From: Fibrobacterota bacterium
GTDB taxonomy: Bacteria; Fibrobacterota; Chitinivibrionia; Chitinivibrionales; Chitinispirillaceae
Length of the DNA stretch: 64,000 nt
Assembly: GCA_023436145.1 (NCBI GenBank)
Contig: JAEZKP010000095.1
Coordinates: 62,001-126,000, forward strand
Direction: 5' to 3'
Notes under the pieces: model-generated
Seen by the model: the letters and a program-made list of their open reading frames with translations, nothing else
The model's database searches: none
What the model was told of the DNA's origin: nothing
Position numbers and translations under genes: made by a program
Shown: piece by piece, positions 16,561 through 24,751 of the stretch
How the letters are laid out: each line of letters starts with the position of its first letter
How positions within the stretch are numbered: position 1 is the first letter of the stretch

Positions 16561-16866
16561 ATGTCCAAAAAATTCTATGTAGGAAACCTGGCTTTTTCAA
16601 GCAATGAAGAGTCTGTCAAGGATCTGTTTTCGCAATACGGTGAGGTCCTGTCCGTAAAAATACCGACTGACCAGATGACTGGCAGATCCCGCGGTTTCTG
16701 TTTTGTAGAAATGGAAAATGCTGATGGCATAATAGAACAGCTCAATGGTACTGAATTTGAAGGGAGAGTACTGAAGGTAGATTTTGCCCAGGAACGTCCT
16801 GCCGGCAGCCGCAATGGTTTTCCAAACAGAAGCGGACTGCGTCAAAATAGCTGTGAATATCAATAA
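16561..16866 (+). CDS. Small RRM-type RNA-binding protein
   Basis: A 101-residue cytoplasmic protein consisting of one RNA recognition motif plus a short basic tail. RNP2 (KFYVGNL, residues 4-10) and RNP1 (RGFCFVEM, about residues 43-50) are intact, with the aromatic residues that stack on RNA bases. The helix between them reads NEESVKDLFSQYGEV and the fourth strand GRVLKVDFAQ. Family members in bacteria are single-RRM proteins of 80-110 residues, often induced at low temperature, that bind mRNA. The start has GAGGAG eight bases upstream. The C-terminal GSRNGFPNRSG part is short compared with Gly-rich tails of cyanobacterial Rbp proteins. It appears monocistronic. Target RNAs are unknown. Confidence 0.93.
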   Translation: MSKKFYVGNLAFSSNEESVKDLFSQYGEVLSVKIPTDQMTGRSRGFCFVEMENADGIIEQLNGTEFEGRVLKVDFAQERPAGSRNGFPNRSGLRQNSCEYQ

Positions 16867-16998
16867 ATATCAGTAAGATTACAACCTGGAAGGGCAGGTC
16901 AGAGTACAATTTTGATAGGAGACCTGTCTGGCGACTCTGCACTTGCCCCTTGACTCCATACTTCTCCCCCGAAGCAAGTTCACCCTATTTCTGGTAAC

Positions 16999-17562
16999 TT
17001 AAAAAAGATAATTAAATTCCAGAATGTGAAGGTTAAGCCGATGATTGGTCCTGAACAGATTTGCATTTGACATGTGCTGCAAACGGTATGCGATACTGAT
17101 TCGCCAAAACGGAATGATGTTTATACCTGCTGAACTTAAAAATGAAAGTGGACCCCCAAAATCCTGATTACTGAAACGGGATCTGGTGATTAATGCCGGA
17201 CCAGTGGTAAAAACAAGCATAAACATATCTTTATAAAAAGTCGGTCCCAGTTCAAATTTTACATTCATTATGAAAGAAAATTCATCTTTGTGTATAAGAA
17301 GACCTGTAGCGCCGCCGAAACCGGCAAAAAGACTTACAAAGTTTTTTTGACCTGCCAGTTTATTCAGATAAACTCCTTGAACTTCATAATAGGAAAAATC
17401 GGACGGTTGATCGGTTGGCAAAAATGATAGCGCAAATCCTATCATCCAGCCTTCTCTATTAGGTTGAGCTGAGCAGAGCGCAAGTAATAGTAACAGCAGA
17501 AAAAAACAGTTGCATAAATTGATTTTTCGTAAATAAGATCGGAAAATAAGCAAAAACGACAT
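16999..17562 (-). CDS. PagL-like lipid A 3-O-deacylase (acyloxyacyl hydrolase family)
   Basis: A 187-residue exported outer-membrane beta-barrel candidate. It starts with a signal peptide (basic FRSYLRKINLC, then FFLLLLLLALCSAQ), followed by alternating hydrophobic strands typical of an eight-stranded barrel, ending in aromatic Phe as outer-membrane proteins do (ILEFNYLF). Near the C-terminus, YRLQHMSNANL carries the His-x-Ser-Asn motif that holds the catalytic His and Ser of PagL, which removes the 3-linked acyl chain of lipid A; the following TNHRLN resembles the family NPGLN element. The acidic residue of the triad is not obvious at the usual position. It would adjust lipopolysaccharide structure and implies an outer membrane with lipid A. 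The assignment rests on motif and architecture. Confidence 0.7.
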   Translation of the reverse strand: MSFLLIFRSYLRKINLCNCFFLLLLLLALCSAQPNREGWMIGFALSFLPTDQPSDFSYYEVQGVYLNKLAGQKNFVSLFAGFGGATGLLIHKDEFSFIMNVKFELGPTFYKDMFMLVFTTGPALITRSRFSNQDFGGPLSFLSSAGINIIPFWRISIAYRLQHMSNANLFRTNHRLNLHILEFNYLF

Positions 17563-17678
17563 ATCTGCATTAAAATATCAAACCATGTACCAGACAGGTC
17601 CGTTCTTTTTTGCTTCATGGAAAGAGTAGGTGATCAGATGGGGATACTGGAAAGAATCCAGATATCCCTTAGGAGATT

Positions 17679-18206
17679 TCAGTAGCGGGCATCTGCGAAT
17701 TCAACCCATCCACCTGCTCTAACAAGTGCATCATCGAACTCGCTAAGCGAATAAGAGTAGTCTTTTTCTCCACCAGTCCACTTGAAATGCAATTTTTTAG
17801 TTTCAATATCTATATCGCACACAACATCTGATTTGCTGGAGAATGAGAAAATTTCATTAATCGTCTGCTCAGGCAGCTCAATTGCCAGCATTCCGCCATT
17901 AAACATGTTCTGACGAAAGATTCTGGCGAAATTTTGTGCAATAACACAGGTAATATTATTGACCTCAAGTGCCCATGGAGCATGTTCCCGGGAGGAGCCG
18001 CATCCGAAATTGGCTCTGCTTATTATGACTCTGGCAGTACCCCGCCAGCTGCCATCTGCCTTGAAGCCATCCAGCTTTAAGTCTTCAAGTAAGTATGGCT
18101 TGAGTGCCTCTTTACTTACCTCTGTGAGATATTTGGCTGGAATTATTTCATCTGTATTGATATCTGCTCTATCCAGAAAAAGCACAGGTCCCCCAAATGC
18201 TTTCAT
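17679..18206 (-). CDS. leuD: 3-isopropylmalate dehydratase-type small subunit
   Basis: A 175-residue swivel-domain subunit of an aconitase-superfamily hydrolyase, partner of the large subunit encoded 17 bases upstream. Visible signatures are DRADINTDEIIPAKYL near the N-terminus, FGCGSSREHAPWAL, and NMFNGGMLAIEL. The loop after KYL that contributes to substrate choice reads TEVSKEAL, not the textbook isopropylmalate or homoaconitate forms I remember, so related activities (homoaconitase, dimethylmalate or methylmalate dehydratase) remain open. Length fits the archaeal/short LeuD group. No leuA or leuB lies in the window; instead an XRE-cupin regulator heads the transcript. The gene symbol is given as the best family name. 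Confidence 0.85.
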   Translation of the reverse strand: MKAFGGPVLFLDRADINTDEIIPAKYLTEVSKEALKPYLLEDLKLDGFKADGSWRGTARVIISRANFGCGSSREHAPWALEVNNITCVIAQNFARIFRQNMFNGGMLAIELPEQTINEIFSFSSKSDVVCDIDIETKKLHFKWTGGEKDYSYSLSEFDDALVRAGGWVEFADARY

Positions 18207-18223
18207 ATTGTTTCCTTTCTGTT

Positions 18224-19510
18224 TTATTTAATGAATTTTCGTGGGTCAGTAAGACTTCCGGTGATTCCGCTTGCTGCAGCAGTTGCCGGACTGGCAAGGT
18301 GAACCATGCCACCCTTTCCCATTCGACCATTAAAGTTGCGATTAGTGGTTGAGACGCATACTTCACCTTCTGCTAAAACCCCATTTGACATCCCCAGACA
18401 GGCTCCACATGTGGGATTTGTAACACAGTAACCGGCGTCCATAAACACTCTGAGTAATCCTTCCTGCATTGCCTGGGCAAAGATTTCCGGGGTTGCCGGA
18501 CTGACTATTCCTCGCACTCCGGGAGCCAGCTTTGAACCTTTGATAATTGCCGCTGCACAACGAAGATCGGAGAGTCTCCCGTTAGTGCAGCTGCCGATAT
18601 ACACCTGATTTATTTTAACTTCCGAGAGTTCTGCAACTTTTTTCACCTGATCGGGTTTATACCCGAAAGTAACTACCGGTTCCAGAGTTGAAACATCTAT
18701 GCGTAATTTCTGGGCATACTCTGCATCAGGATCGGAATGCCACTTACTGAAATCCTTTATGGCTTCTTCTCTGTCCTGGTATTCATTTTTGATAAAAGGC
18801 CACAGATAATCCACTGTGGTAGCATCTGGCATGCATAACCCGGAGGTACCACCAGCTTCGATAGCCATATTACAGAGGGTCATACGCTCTTCCATACTCA
18901 TTTTTTCCACTACTGCTCCGCTGAACTCAATAACATGGTCAGTAGCTCCATTCACAGTCAACTGGCGAATCACCTCAAGGATCACATCCTTTGCATAAAC
19001 TCCTCTGGAAAGTTTACCCTCAAGTTTCACAAGGATAGTTTTAGGTTGACGAAATGCACATACACCCTTGAGAATACCAACCTCGAGATCAGTCGTTCCT
19101 ACTCCGGCTGCAAAAGCTCCAAATGCTCCATGTGTACAGGTATGGCTGTCGCCCATAATCACTGTAAAACCAGGCCGTATAAATCCTTTCTCCGGAAAAA
19201 GCGCATGGCATACACCATTATAGCCTATGTCAAAAAAATCCTTTATTCCGTTTCGAAATGCCCAGTCCCTCAGAATTTTAGCCTGAGTAGCACTTTTTGA
19301 ATCTTTTGAAGGAGTCACATGATCAATTACAGCTTTGATTTTTTTGGAATCAAATACCCGATCCTTACCCCGCCATACCAGATCGGCAATAGCGATTGGA
19401 GTGGTGATCTCATGGCACATGACCACATCAAGGGATAACACTTTGGTGCCCTCAAATGGTTCGTCTTTGAGGTGAGCCTCGAAGATTTTCTCCGTGATAG
19501 TCTTCCCCAT
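18224..19510 (-). CDS. leuC: 3-isopropylmalate dehydratase-type large subunit ([4Fe-4S] hydrolyase)
   Basis: A 428-residue catalytic subunit that would isomerise 2-isopropylmalate to 3-isopropylmalate, or a similar 2-hydroxy acid, using a [4Fe-4S] cluster. The ATG at 19510 has AAAGGA upstream and gives the usual MGKTITEKIFEAHL opening; an ATG at 19534 adds 8 residues. Family signatures: VDHVTPSK, VIMGDSHTCTHGAFGAFAAGVG, YIGSCTNGR and NPTCGACLGM; Cys in the last two plus one other bind the cluster. GTTDLE is also typical. It is the middle gene of a - strand unit (XRE-cupin, leuC, leuD) with 42- and 17-base gaps. Length matches the shorter homoaconitase/IPMI type. Physiological substrate is uncertain because the rest of the leucine pathway is absent here. 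Confidence 0.88.
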   Translation of the reverse strand: MGKTITEKIFEAHLKDEPFEGTKVLSLDVVMCHEITTPIAIADLVWRGKDRVFDSKKIKAVIDHVTPSKDSKSATQAKILRDWAFRNGIKDFFDIGYNGVCHALFPEKGFIRPGFTVIMGDSHTCTHGAFGAFAAGVGTTDLEVGILKGVCAFRQPKTILVKLEGKLSRGVYAKDVILEVIRQLTVNGATDHVIEFSGAVVEKMSMEERMTLCNMAIEAGGTSGLCMPDATTVDYLWPFIKNEYQDREEAIKDFSKWHSDPDAEYAQKLRIDVSTLEPVVTFGYKPDQVKKVAELSEVKINQVYIGSCTNGRLSDLRCAAAIIKGSKLAPGVRGIVSPATPEIFAQAMQEGLLRVFMDAGYCVTNPTCGACLGMSNGVLAEGEVCVSTTNRNFNGRMGKGGMVHLASPATAAASGITGSLTDPRKFIK

Positions 19511-19552
19511 AACTGTCCTTTCGTTATTAAACATCCATTCTGATTACTATAT

Positions 19553-20167
19553 TCAGTTGTTTTCATGCTCATTATCTGCTGTGTGCAGATAATCAACATG
19601 TGGTGGTGAGATGCTCCATACTGCTCTGAACATATCTTTTCCGGAGTTGCTTAACTGATGCGGAAGATGTGAATTGAAATACATGCTGTCACCTTCCTTT
19701 AATGGATAATCAATTCCGTCGATATTTAAAACTGCCATACCGCCAAGCACATAGCCTACCTCTACACCTTCATGACCCCTGCCACTCAGAGTAGTTTTTG
19801 ATCCTGGGTTCATCTCCAGAAGAAACAGTTCCATCTGGTAGACTCCCTGAGAGCTGGTCATCAGCTGTTCATATCTGACCCCTTCGTTTATCATTGTCAG
19901 GCGTTCAGACTGATGGTGGATTCTTACCGGACGATCGTTGGAAAGCTTCTTAAACAGATCTGCCGGATCGAGTCCAAGTGCCTGGCAAACCATCACTAAT
20001 GTATCTATCGATGGTGAAACCATTCCCCGCTCTATCTGGCTGAGCATACTGATGGAGATTCCAGCCTGAGCTGCTATATCCCCCTGGTTTCGGCCGGTTT
20101 TTTCCCGATACAATTTGAGCATCCGGCCGATTCTGGGAACAACCTGATTAAGTAATACTTTATTCAT
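19553..20167 (-). CDS. XRE-family regulator with C-terminal cupin sensor domain
   Basis: A 204-residue DNA-binding regulator. Residues about 10-65 are a helix-turn-helix of the Cro/CI type (MLKLYREKTGRNQGDIAAQ, ISISMLSQIERGMVSPSIDTL, LGLDPADLF). Residues about 120-190 form a cupin beta-barrel (GRGHEGVEVGYVLGGMAVL, YPLKEGDSMYFNSHLPHQL), with Glu and His residues that could hold a metal or small ligand. This HTH-cupin layout is common in regulators sensing amino acids or organic acids. The ATG at 20167 gives the cleanest protein; no good ribosome site is seen, and upstream ATGs at 20197 and 20248 are possible. It lies 42 bases upstream of the LeuC-type gene on the same strand, so it probably controls its own operon according to a substrate or product of the hydrolyase; that is inference. 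Confidence 0.85.
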   Translation of the reverse strand: MNKVLLNQVVPRIGRMLKLYREKTGRNQGDIAAQAGISISMLSQIERGMVSPSIDTLVMVCQALGLDPADLFKKLSNDRPVRIHHQSERLTMINEGVRYEQLMTSSQGVYQMELFLLEMNPGSKTTLSGRGHEGVEVGYVLGGMAVLNIDGIDYPLKEGDSMYFNSHLPHQLSNSGKDMFRAVWSISPPHVDYLHTADNEHENN

Positions 20168-20342
20168 TACAGTAATTATAAAATAAGGGTTACCCATATG
20201 CAAGAAAAAATTTATGCTGAGTTTGTTTTTTTCAGAAACTATTTTCAATTAAAATGATGCGACTGGGGTCTTATAAGAACAATATCTCCTCATAAACGTA
20301 CTCTATAGGATTATGGATTGTTTTTTGGACTGGGAATAAAAT

Positions 20343-21272
20343 ATGGAAAATCCTAACTTAAACGAAGAAGCGCATCTGAGTGAACTAGAAGACAGTAATC
20401 TTAATATAGAAGACATTGATAACCTTAAAAAACTTACTGATCGTAAGGTAATTGAGATTGTCAGTGGGGATATCGTTGATCACATTCAGGATGATGAGTA
20501 CCTTCTGGACTCTATTGGAAAAAAACCAGGTTCATATTACAGGGATCTGATTTTTGCGCTTATCCAGATTCGGCTTCCGGAAGATGAGGCAAAGCGGGAC
20601 TGGAAAGAGATACTTAAGCATAAATACATCTTAAGTGAAAAACTTGGCAGAAATGTAGGTATTCATGTTGCGGTTCTTGATTATTATACCAACATTAAAA
20701 AGAAAATGACTAATCCCAAAATAATCAGCGCGCATGAGTACCTGGACACGGCCAGCCGTGCAATAACCGATGATTTGACAAAGGCTTATAACAGACATTT
20801 TTTCGAAGATGAATTCAGAAGGCTTTTTGTGCAAGCCCGCACAATGGGCAAAATATTTTCATTGATAATGCTCGATCTGGATCATTTTAAGATCTATAAT
20901 GATCTTAATGGTCACATACAGGGTGATATAGCTTTAATAGAGACGGTACGGATTCTTCATGCGGTTTGCAGTCAGGATGATACGGTTTGCAGATATGGGG
21001 GAGAGGAGTTTTCAATTTTGCTTCCTTCTCAGCCACTGAACCTGGCATTAAAAACTGCTGAAAACATTCGACAGGCGATCTTTGATTATCGATTTGTCAA
21101 TGAGCAGACTCTACCGCATGGAAGACTATCAGCATCTTTGGGAGTAACTTCATATCGGGAAGATATAGAATCTCCTCAGGAAATGATAGAAGAAGCGGAT
21201 GTGGCTCTTTACAGGGCAAAAAATAGTGGACGAAACCGGGTTAAGGCATTTTTGGGTGATGGAGCATTATGA
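20343..21272 (+). CDS. GGDEF-domain diguanylate cyclase with unknown N-terminal domain
   Basis: A 309-residue soluble protein that would make cyclic di-GMP from two GTP. The GGDEF domain occupies about residues 135-305: DDLTKAYNRHFFEDEF, IMLDLDHFKIYNDLNGH (metal-binding Asp, substrate Asn) and the active-site loop RYGGEEFSILL. Five residues before the loop, where many cyclases have the RxxD inhibitory site, this protein has CSQD, so product inhibition may be lost. Residues 1-130 are acidic and helical (LNEEAHLSELEDSNLNIEDIDNL) and match no domain I know; this part probably controls activity. No membrane segment is seen. Its stop overlaps the aroE start as ATGA, so the two are translationally coupled. 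It is divergent from the XRE-cupin operon. Confidence 0.92.
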   Translation: MENPNLNEEAHLSELEDSNLNIEDIDNLKKLTDRKVIEIVSGDIVDHIQDDEYLLDSIGKKPGSYYRDLIFALIQIRLPEDEAKRDWKEILKHKYILSEKLGRNVGIHVAVLDYYTNIKKKMTNPKIISAHEYLDTASRAITDDLTKAYNRHFFEDEFRRLFVQARTMGKIFSLIMLDLDHFKIYNDLNGHIQGDIALIETVRILHAVCSQDDTVCRYGGEEFSILLPSQPLNLALKTAENIRQAIFDYRFVNEQTLPHGRLSASLGVTSYREDIESPQEMIEEADVALYRAKNSGRNRVKAFLGDGAL

Positions 21273-22144
21273 ACATGGATTCACATATTCGCGGCAGTTC
21301 GCGGGTGGTCTGTCTTTTAGGTCACCCGGTAGCACATTCAATTTCACCACAAATACACAATCATGCTTTTCGCACATTAGGTCTTCCCTATGTCTATATT
21401 CCTGTAGCGGTTAAATCACAGGCTCTCTCATCAGTACTTTTTACCATGCGCTCATGTGGTTTTGCAGGGGCCAATATCACAATCCCTCATAAAACCCGGG
21501 TAGTTAACTATTGTGATTCGCTATCTGATCTGTCCAAGATAACCGGGACAGTCAACACACTTTACTTTGATGAGGGCAGATTGTGTGGAACAACGACAGA
21601 TCACCAGGGCTTTAAACGCGCATTAAACTGGATGGGATGTACACTTGATAACCAGAAGGTAGTCATTCTGGGAAACGGAGGAACTGCCAGGACTTTATCG
21701 CTGGCGCTTGCTTTGGAAAAAGAAGTAGGATCATTGACCATCGTAGGCCGCAATAAATCCAGAATCGAGTTTCTGGCTTCTGAAGTCACCGAGACAACCG
21801 GATTTAATGCCCGGGCTTGTTCATTTGATGAAGCTGAACTGGAAAATATTATGCAAGAGTGTACACTTCTGGTAAATTGCACCTGTGTGGGGATGCATCC
21901 TGATGTGGACATGTCACCGATTCCGGCGAAATACCTTCATAAGGACATGGTGGTCTTTGATGCCATTTATAATCCTTTGAAAACAAAGCTCTTGCAGGAT
22001 GCGGAAGCTGCTGGATGTACTGTTCAGAACGGGCTTCGAATGTTGCTTTTCCAGGGGTTAGCCTCCTTTAAGCTCTGGACTGGCAGAGATGTACCAGAAG
22101 AGATATTTGACATTTCAGAGCTGCAGCGGTTGATTTTTAAATGA
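21269..22144 (+). CDS. aroE: Shikimate dehydrogenase
   Basis: A 291-residue NADPH-dependent enzyme reducing 3-dehydroshikimate to shikimate in the cytoplasm. The substrate-binding N-domain shows LLGHPVAHSISPQIHN with the Ser pair that contacts shikimate, GANITIPHKT with the catalytic Lys, and GTVNTLYF. The NADP-binding C-domain has VVILGNGGTARTLSLAL. DAIYNPLKTKLLQDA and NGLRMLLFQG complete the family picture. Length is normal. It begins within the stop of the diguanylate cyclase gene (ATGA overlap) and is followed after 124 bases by aroA and aroB, forming a shikimate-pathway cluster. The coupling to a cyclic-di-GMP enzyme is unusual for this pathway. Confidence 0.95.
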   Translation: MNMDSHIRGSSRVVCLLGHPVAHSISPQIHNHAFRTLGLPYVYIPVAVKSQALSSVLFTMRSCGFAGANITIPHKTRVVNYCDSLSDLSKITGTVNTLYFDEGRLCGTTTDHQGFKRALNWMGCTLDNQKVVILGNGGTARTLSLALALEKEVGSLTIVGRNKSRIEFLASEVTETTGFNARACSFDEAELENIMQECTLLVNCTCVGMHPDVDMSPIPAKYLHKDMVVFDAIYNPLKTKLLQDAEAAGCTVQNGLRMLLFQGLASFKLWTGRDVPEEIFDISELQRLIFK

Positions 22145-22173
22145 GTATTCTATTAATTGATCTGCCACAAAAA

Positions 22174-22255
22174 CGCCTCTCCTGATGCATTACTGATTAT
22201 CAGGATGTCTATTTTTTGCATTTCTAAAAGAATAGATTCCAGCATATAAGAGGCG
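22174..22255 (+). promoter_or_regulatory. Structured leader of aroA (candidate attenuator or protein-binding RNA)
   Basis: CGCCTCT (22174-22180) is complementary to AGAGGCG (22249-22255), and directly inside the left arm CCTGAT (22181-22186) pairs with ATCAGG (22199-22204), followed by a T-rich ATTTTTT. The right outer arm ends just before the GATGGAG ribosome site of aroA. Outer pairing could therefore bring or hide the start region, and the inner hairpin plus T-run resembles a weak terminator. Mechanism is inferred; no known riboswitch class recognised. Confidence 0.4.
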
Positions 22256-22268
22256 ATGGAGTAACATT

Positions 22269-23555
22269 ATGAAATGGATTGTTCGTCAATCTTTACTGAC
22301 TGGAATTATCTCGATTCCACCCTCAAAATCTCATACTATCAGGGCATTGCTGATAGCTACTCTGGCTGAAGGCAAGTCTGTTATCCGCAAACCTATGCTT
22401 ACCGGTGATGGCGCATCAGCGCTTTCTGCTGCAAAAAGTTTAGGCTCCAGAGTTCAATTGATAGAAGATGGAGTTGAGATTACTGGTATTGGTGCAGATT
22501 TTAATAAAGGGGATGAACTGTTTAATCTGGGTAATTCCGGAACCGGCACCAATTTATTTGCTTCGGCTGCAGCACTGGGTTCACGAAAAAGGCGCTTTGA
22601 TGGCGATGATTCACTGCGCTCCCGCCCTTTCAAACCGATTCTTGAAGCGCTTTCTCAATTGGGAGCAACTTACAATCTTGAAAAATCCACAGGAGATCTG
22701 CCTTTTACCATTCAGGGGCCGCTTATCGGTGGTAAAACCCGGATTAATGGAGTGTCATCCCAGTTCCTTTCAAGTATTCTTCTATCTTCTCCTCTGATTA
22801 GAAACGGTGGTACACACTGCTCTGTTTATAATCTTCATGAGCTTCCTTATGTAAAACTTACTTTATGGTGGCTCAATAAACAGGGGATAATTATCAAATG
22901 CAAACCTGATTTCAGCGAATTTGAAATTCCTGGCGATCAACATTATAAGCCTTTTGATATAGCTGTTCCAGCTGATTTCTCATCAGCAACATTTGCTGCA
23001 GTAGGTGGAGCAATATCAGGCAGGGGAGTTACTCTTGCTGGTCTTGATTTTAGCGATACCCAGGGAGACAAGGGTGTGTTTGAAATCTTAAAGTCCATGG
23101 GGGTGAAGGTCGAGATAAATGAGGATGGTGCAACAGTCTCTCCGGGGCTTCAACTTAAAGGTCAGGTTATCGATTTAAACAGCATGCCTGATGCACTCCC
23201 TGCACTTTCAGTTATTGCTTGTGCTGCGCAGGGAGAAACCAGGTTTATAAATGTTGCTCAGGCGAGAATCAAGGAGACTGACAGGATTGCAGTGATGTAT
23301 CAGGAGCTCCTGAAAATGGGAGCAGATATCACAGAGCAGCCCGATGGTCTGGTCGTGCGTCACAGCAGACTGAAAGGTGCAGTTGTTAATGGACATTATG
23401 ATCATCGTGTTGTGATGGCATTAGCTCTTGCTGGCATGATAGCTGAAGGTGAAACCGTTATTGAAACGGCTGAGGCGGCTGATGTTACCTATCCAAGCTT
23501 TGTCAAAGATTTCCGCGAAATAGGTGCCGATATCACTATCATCAATGAGGCATAA
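22269..23555 (+). CDS. aroA: 3-phosphoshikimate 1-carboxyvinyltransferase (EPSP synthase)
   Basis: A 428-residue cytoplasmic enzyme that joins phosphoenolpyruvate to shikimate 3-phosphate. The N-terminal PPSKSHTIRALLIA holds the catalytic Lys and shikimate-phosphate contacts; NLGNSGTGTNLF is the PEP-binding loop; SLRSRPFKPILEAL, GVSSQFLSSILLSSPL, KETDRIAVM and YDHRVVMALALAG are all in order. The PEP loop has Gly-Thr-Gly-Thr where common class I enzymes have GNAGTA, so it is nearer the alternative type. The start has GATGGAG upstream within the structured leader. aroB follows after 4 bases, so both are on one transcript. Length is typical. Confidence 0.95.
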   Translation: MKWIVRQSLLTGIISIPPSKSHTIRALLIATLAEGKSVIRKPMLTGDGASALSAAKSLGSRVQLIEDGVEITGIGADFNKGDELFNLGNSGTGTNLFASAAALGSRKRRFDGDDSLRSRPFKPILEALSQLGATYNLEKSTGDLPFTIQGPLIGGKTRINGVSSQFLSSILLSSPLIRNGGTHCSVYNLHELPYVKLTLWWLNKQGIIIKCKPDFSEFEIPGDQHYKPFDIAVPADFSSATFAAVGGAISGRGVTLAGLDFSDTQGDKGVFEILKSMGVKVEINEDGATVSPGLQLKGQVIDLNSMPDALPALSVIACAAQGETRFINVAQARIKETDRIAVMYQELLKMGADITEQPDGLVVRHSRLKGAVVNGHYDHRVVMALALAGMIAEGETVIETAEAADVTYPSFVKDFREIGADITIINEA

Positions 23556-23559
23556 AGAT

Positions 23560-24639
23560 ATGAACCTTTCAGTAAATCTGGGTGAAAATTCTTATAATAT
23601 CGAGCTTGAACACCAGGCTGTTACCTTGTTTTCCGGACGTGTTAAGCAACTGTTCAAGGGGTGCAGGTTTGCTTTAATAACTAATACTACACTGGCCGCA
23701 CTCTACTCTGATCTGTTAAAAAGTTGGGAGGCAGAGCTCGATCTGCTGATTTATACTATTCCAGATGGTGAATCCTACAAAACTCTTCAGACATGGAGCT
23801 CCATTTTGGACTTTCTGCTTCAGTCAAAACTTGAACGATCCAGTGTCATTATTGCTTTTGGCGGGGGAGTGGTTGGAGATATCACCGGTTTTGCAGCAGC
23901 TACATTTCTTAGAGGAGTGCGATATGTTCAGGTTCCCACTACCTTATTAGCCATGGTTGATTCTAGTGTCGGTGGAAAAACTGCCGTAGATCATTCTGCA
24001 GGGAAAAATCTTATTGGAGCATTTCATCACCCCAGGCTGGTATTTGCAGATACTTCCTTTCTTGATACTTTATCCGATAAAGAGTTTCTGAGCGGGTATG
24101 CGGAACTGTTCAAGTATGGTTTCATTGGCGGAAGGGACATGTTCAGTTTTATTACTGCCAATCATGAAGCAATACTGAGGCGGGAGGCGGAACCTTTACA
24201 GGAGGGCATTCGCAGGAGTATTGCGATTAAGGCAAGGGTTGTCGAACAAGATCAATTTGAGACTACTGGGGACCGTGCATTATTAAATTTAGGTCATACT
24301 TTTGCACACAGTCTGGAGAAATATTACAATTTCTCGGAAATTCTCCATGGTGAGGCGGTTCACTGGGGAATTCGTTGTGCTGTGGAGACCTCAAAGAAGA
24401 TTGGCTTGATTTCAGCTTCTGATATACAGGCATATGATTCCTTGATTTCACGTATGAGAATGCCGGAGCTTCCGGCAAAACCTGATCCGCAGCGCCTATA
24501 TGAAAATATGTTTTCTGATAAAAAAGTAGCCTGTGGTAAAATTAAATTTGTTCTCCCCTCTATTCCTGGTACTTCTGTAGTAAAAACCGATATTTCTGAA
24601 CAGATTATTATTTCTGCAATCAGCTCAATATTTTCTTGA
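23560..24639 (+). CDS. aroB: 3-dehydroquinate synthase
   Basis: A 359-residue NAD- and metal-dependent enzyme converting DAHP to 3-dehydroquinate, second step of the shikimate pathway. The start at 23560 lies four bases after the aroA stop with GAGG about ten bases before it; an upstream GTG/ATG-type start within aroA would give an unlikely extension. Signatures: IPDGESYKT, IIAFGGGVVGDITGFAAATFLRGV, QVPTTLLAMVDSSVGGKTAVDH, LIGAFHHP, ELFKYGFIG and LNLGHTFAHSLE with metal-binding His, and GEAVHWGI. Length fits. Together with aroE and aroA it forms a three-gene cluster on one strand. Confidence 0.95.
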   Translation: MNLSVNLGENSYNIELEHQAVTLFSGRVKQLFKGCRFALITNTTLAALYSDLLKSWEAELDLLIYTIPDGESYKTLQTWSSILDFLLQSKLERSSVIIAFGGGVVGDITGFAAATFLRGVRYVQVPTTLLAMVDSSVGGKTAVDHSAGKNLIGAFHHPRLVFADTSFLDTLSDKEFLSGYAELFKYGFIGGRDMFSFITANHEAILRREAEPLQEGIRRSIAIKARVVEQDQFETTGDRALLNLGHTFAHSLEKYYNFSEILHGEAVHWGIRCAVETSKKIGLISASDIQAYDSLISRMRMPELPAKPDPQRLYENMFSDKKVACGKIKFVLPSIPGTSVVKTDISEQIIISAISSIFS

Positions 24640-24751
24640 AGTATATTTTGATTTTTTGCTGTAATATTTAGTCAGTTTCATTCGTTTATCCGTTGAGATA
24701 GAAAACTGATAAATCCAGCATTATGGTAAACTTCTTGCTGTGAGGTGGCGA

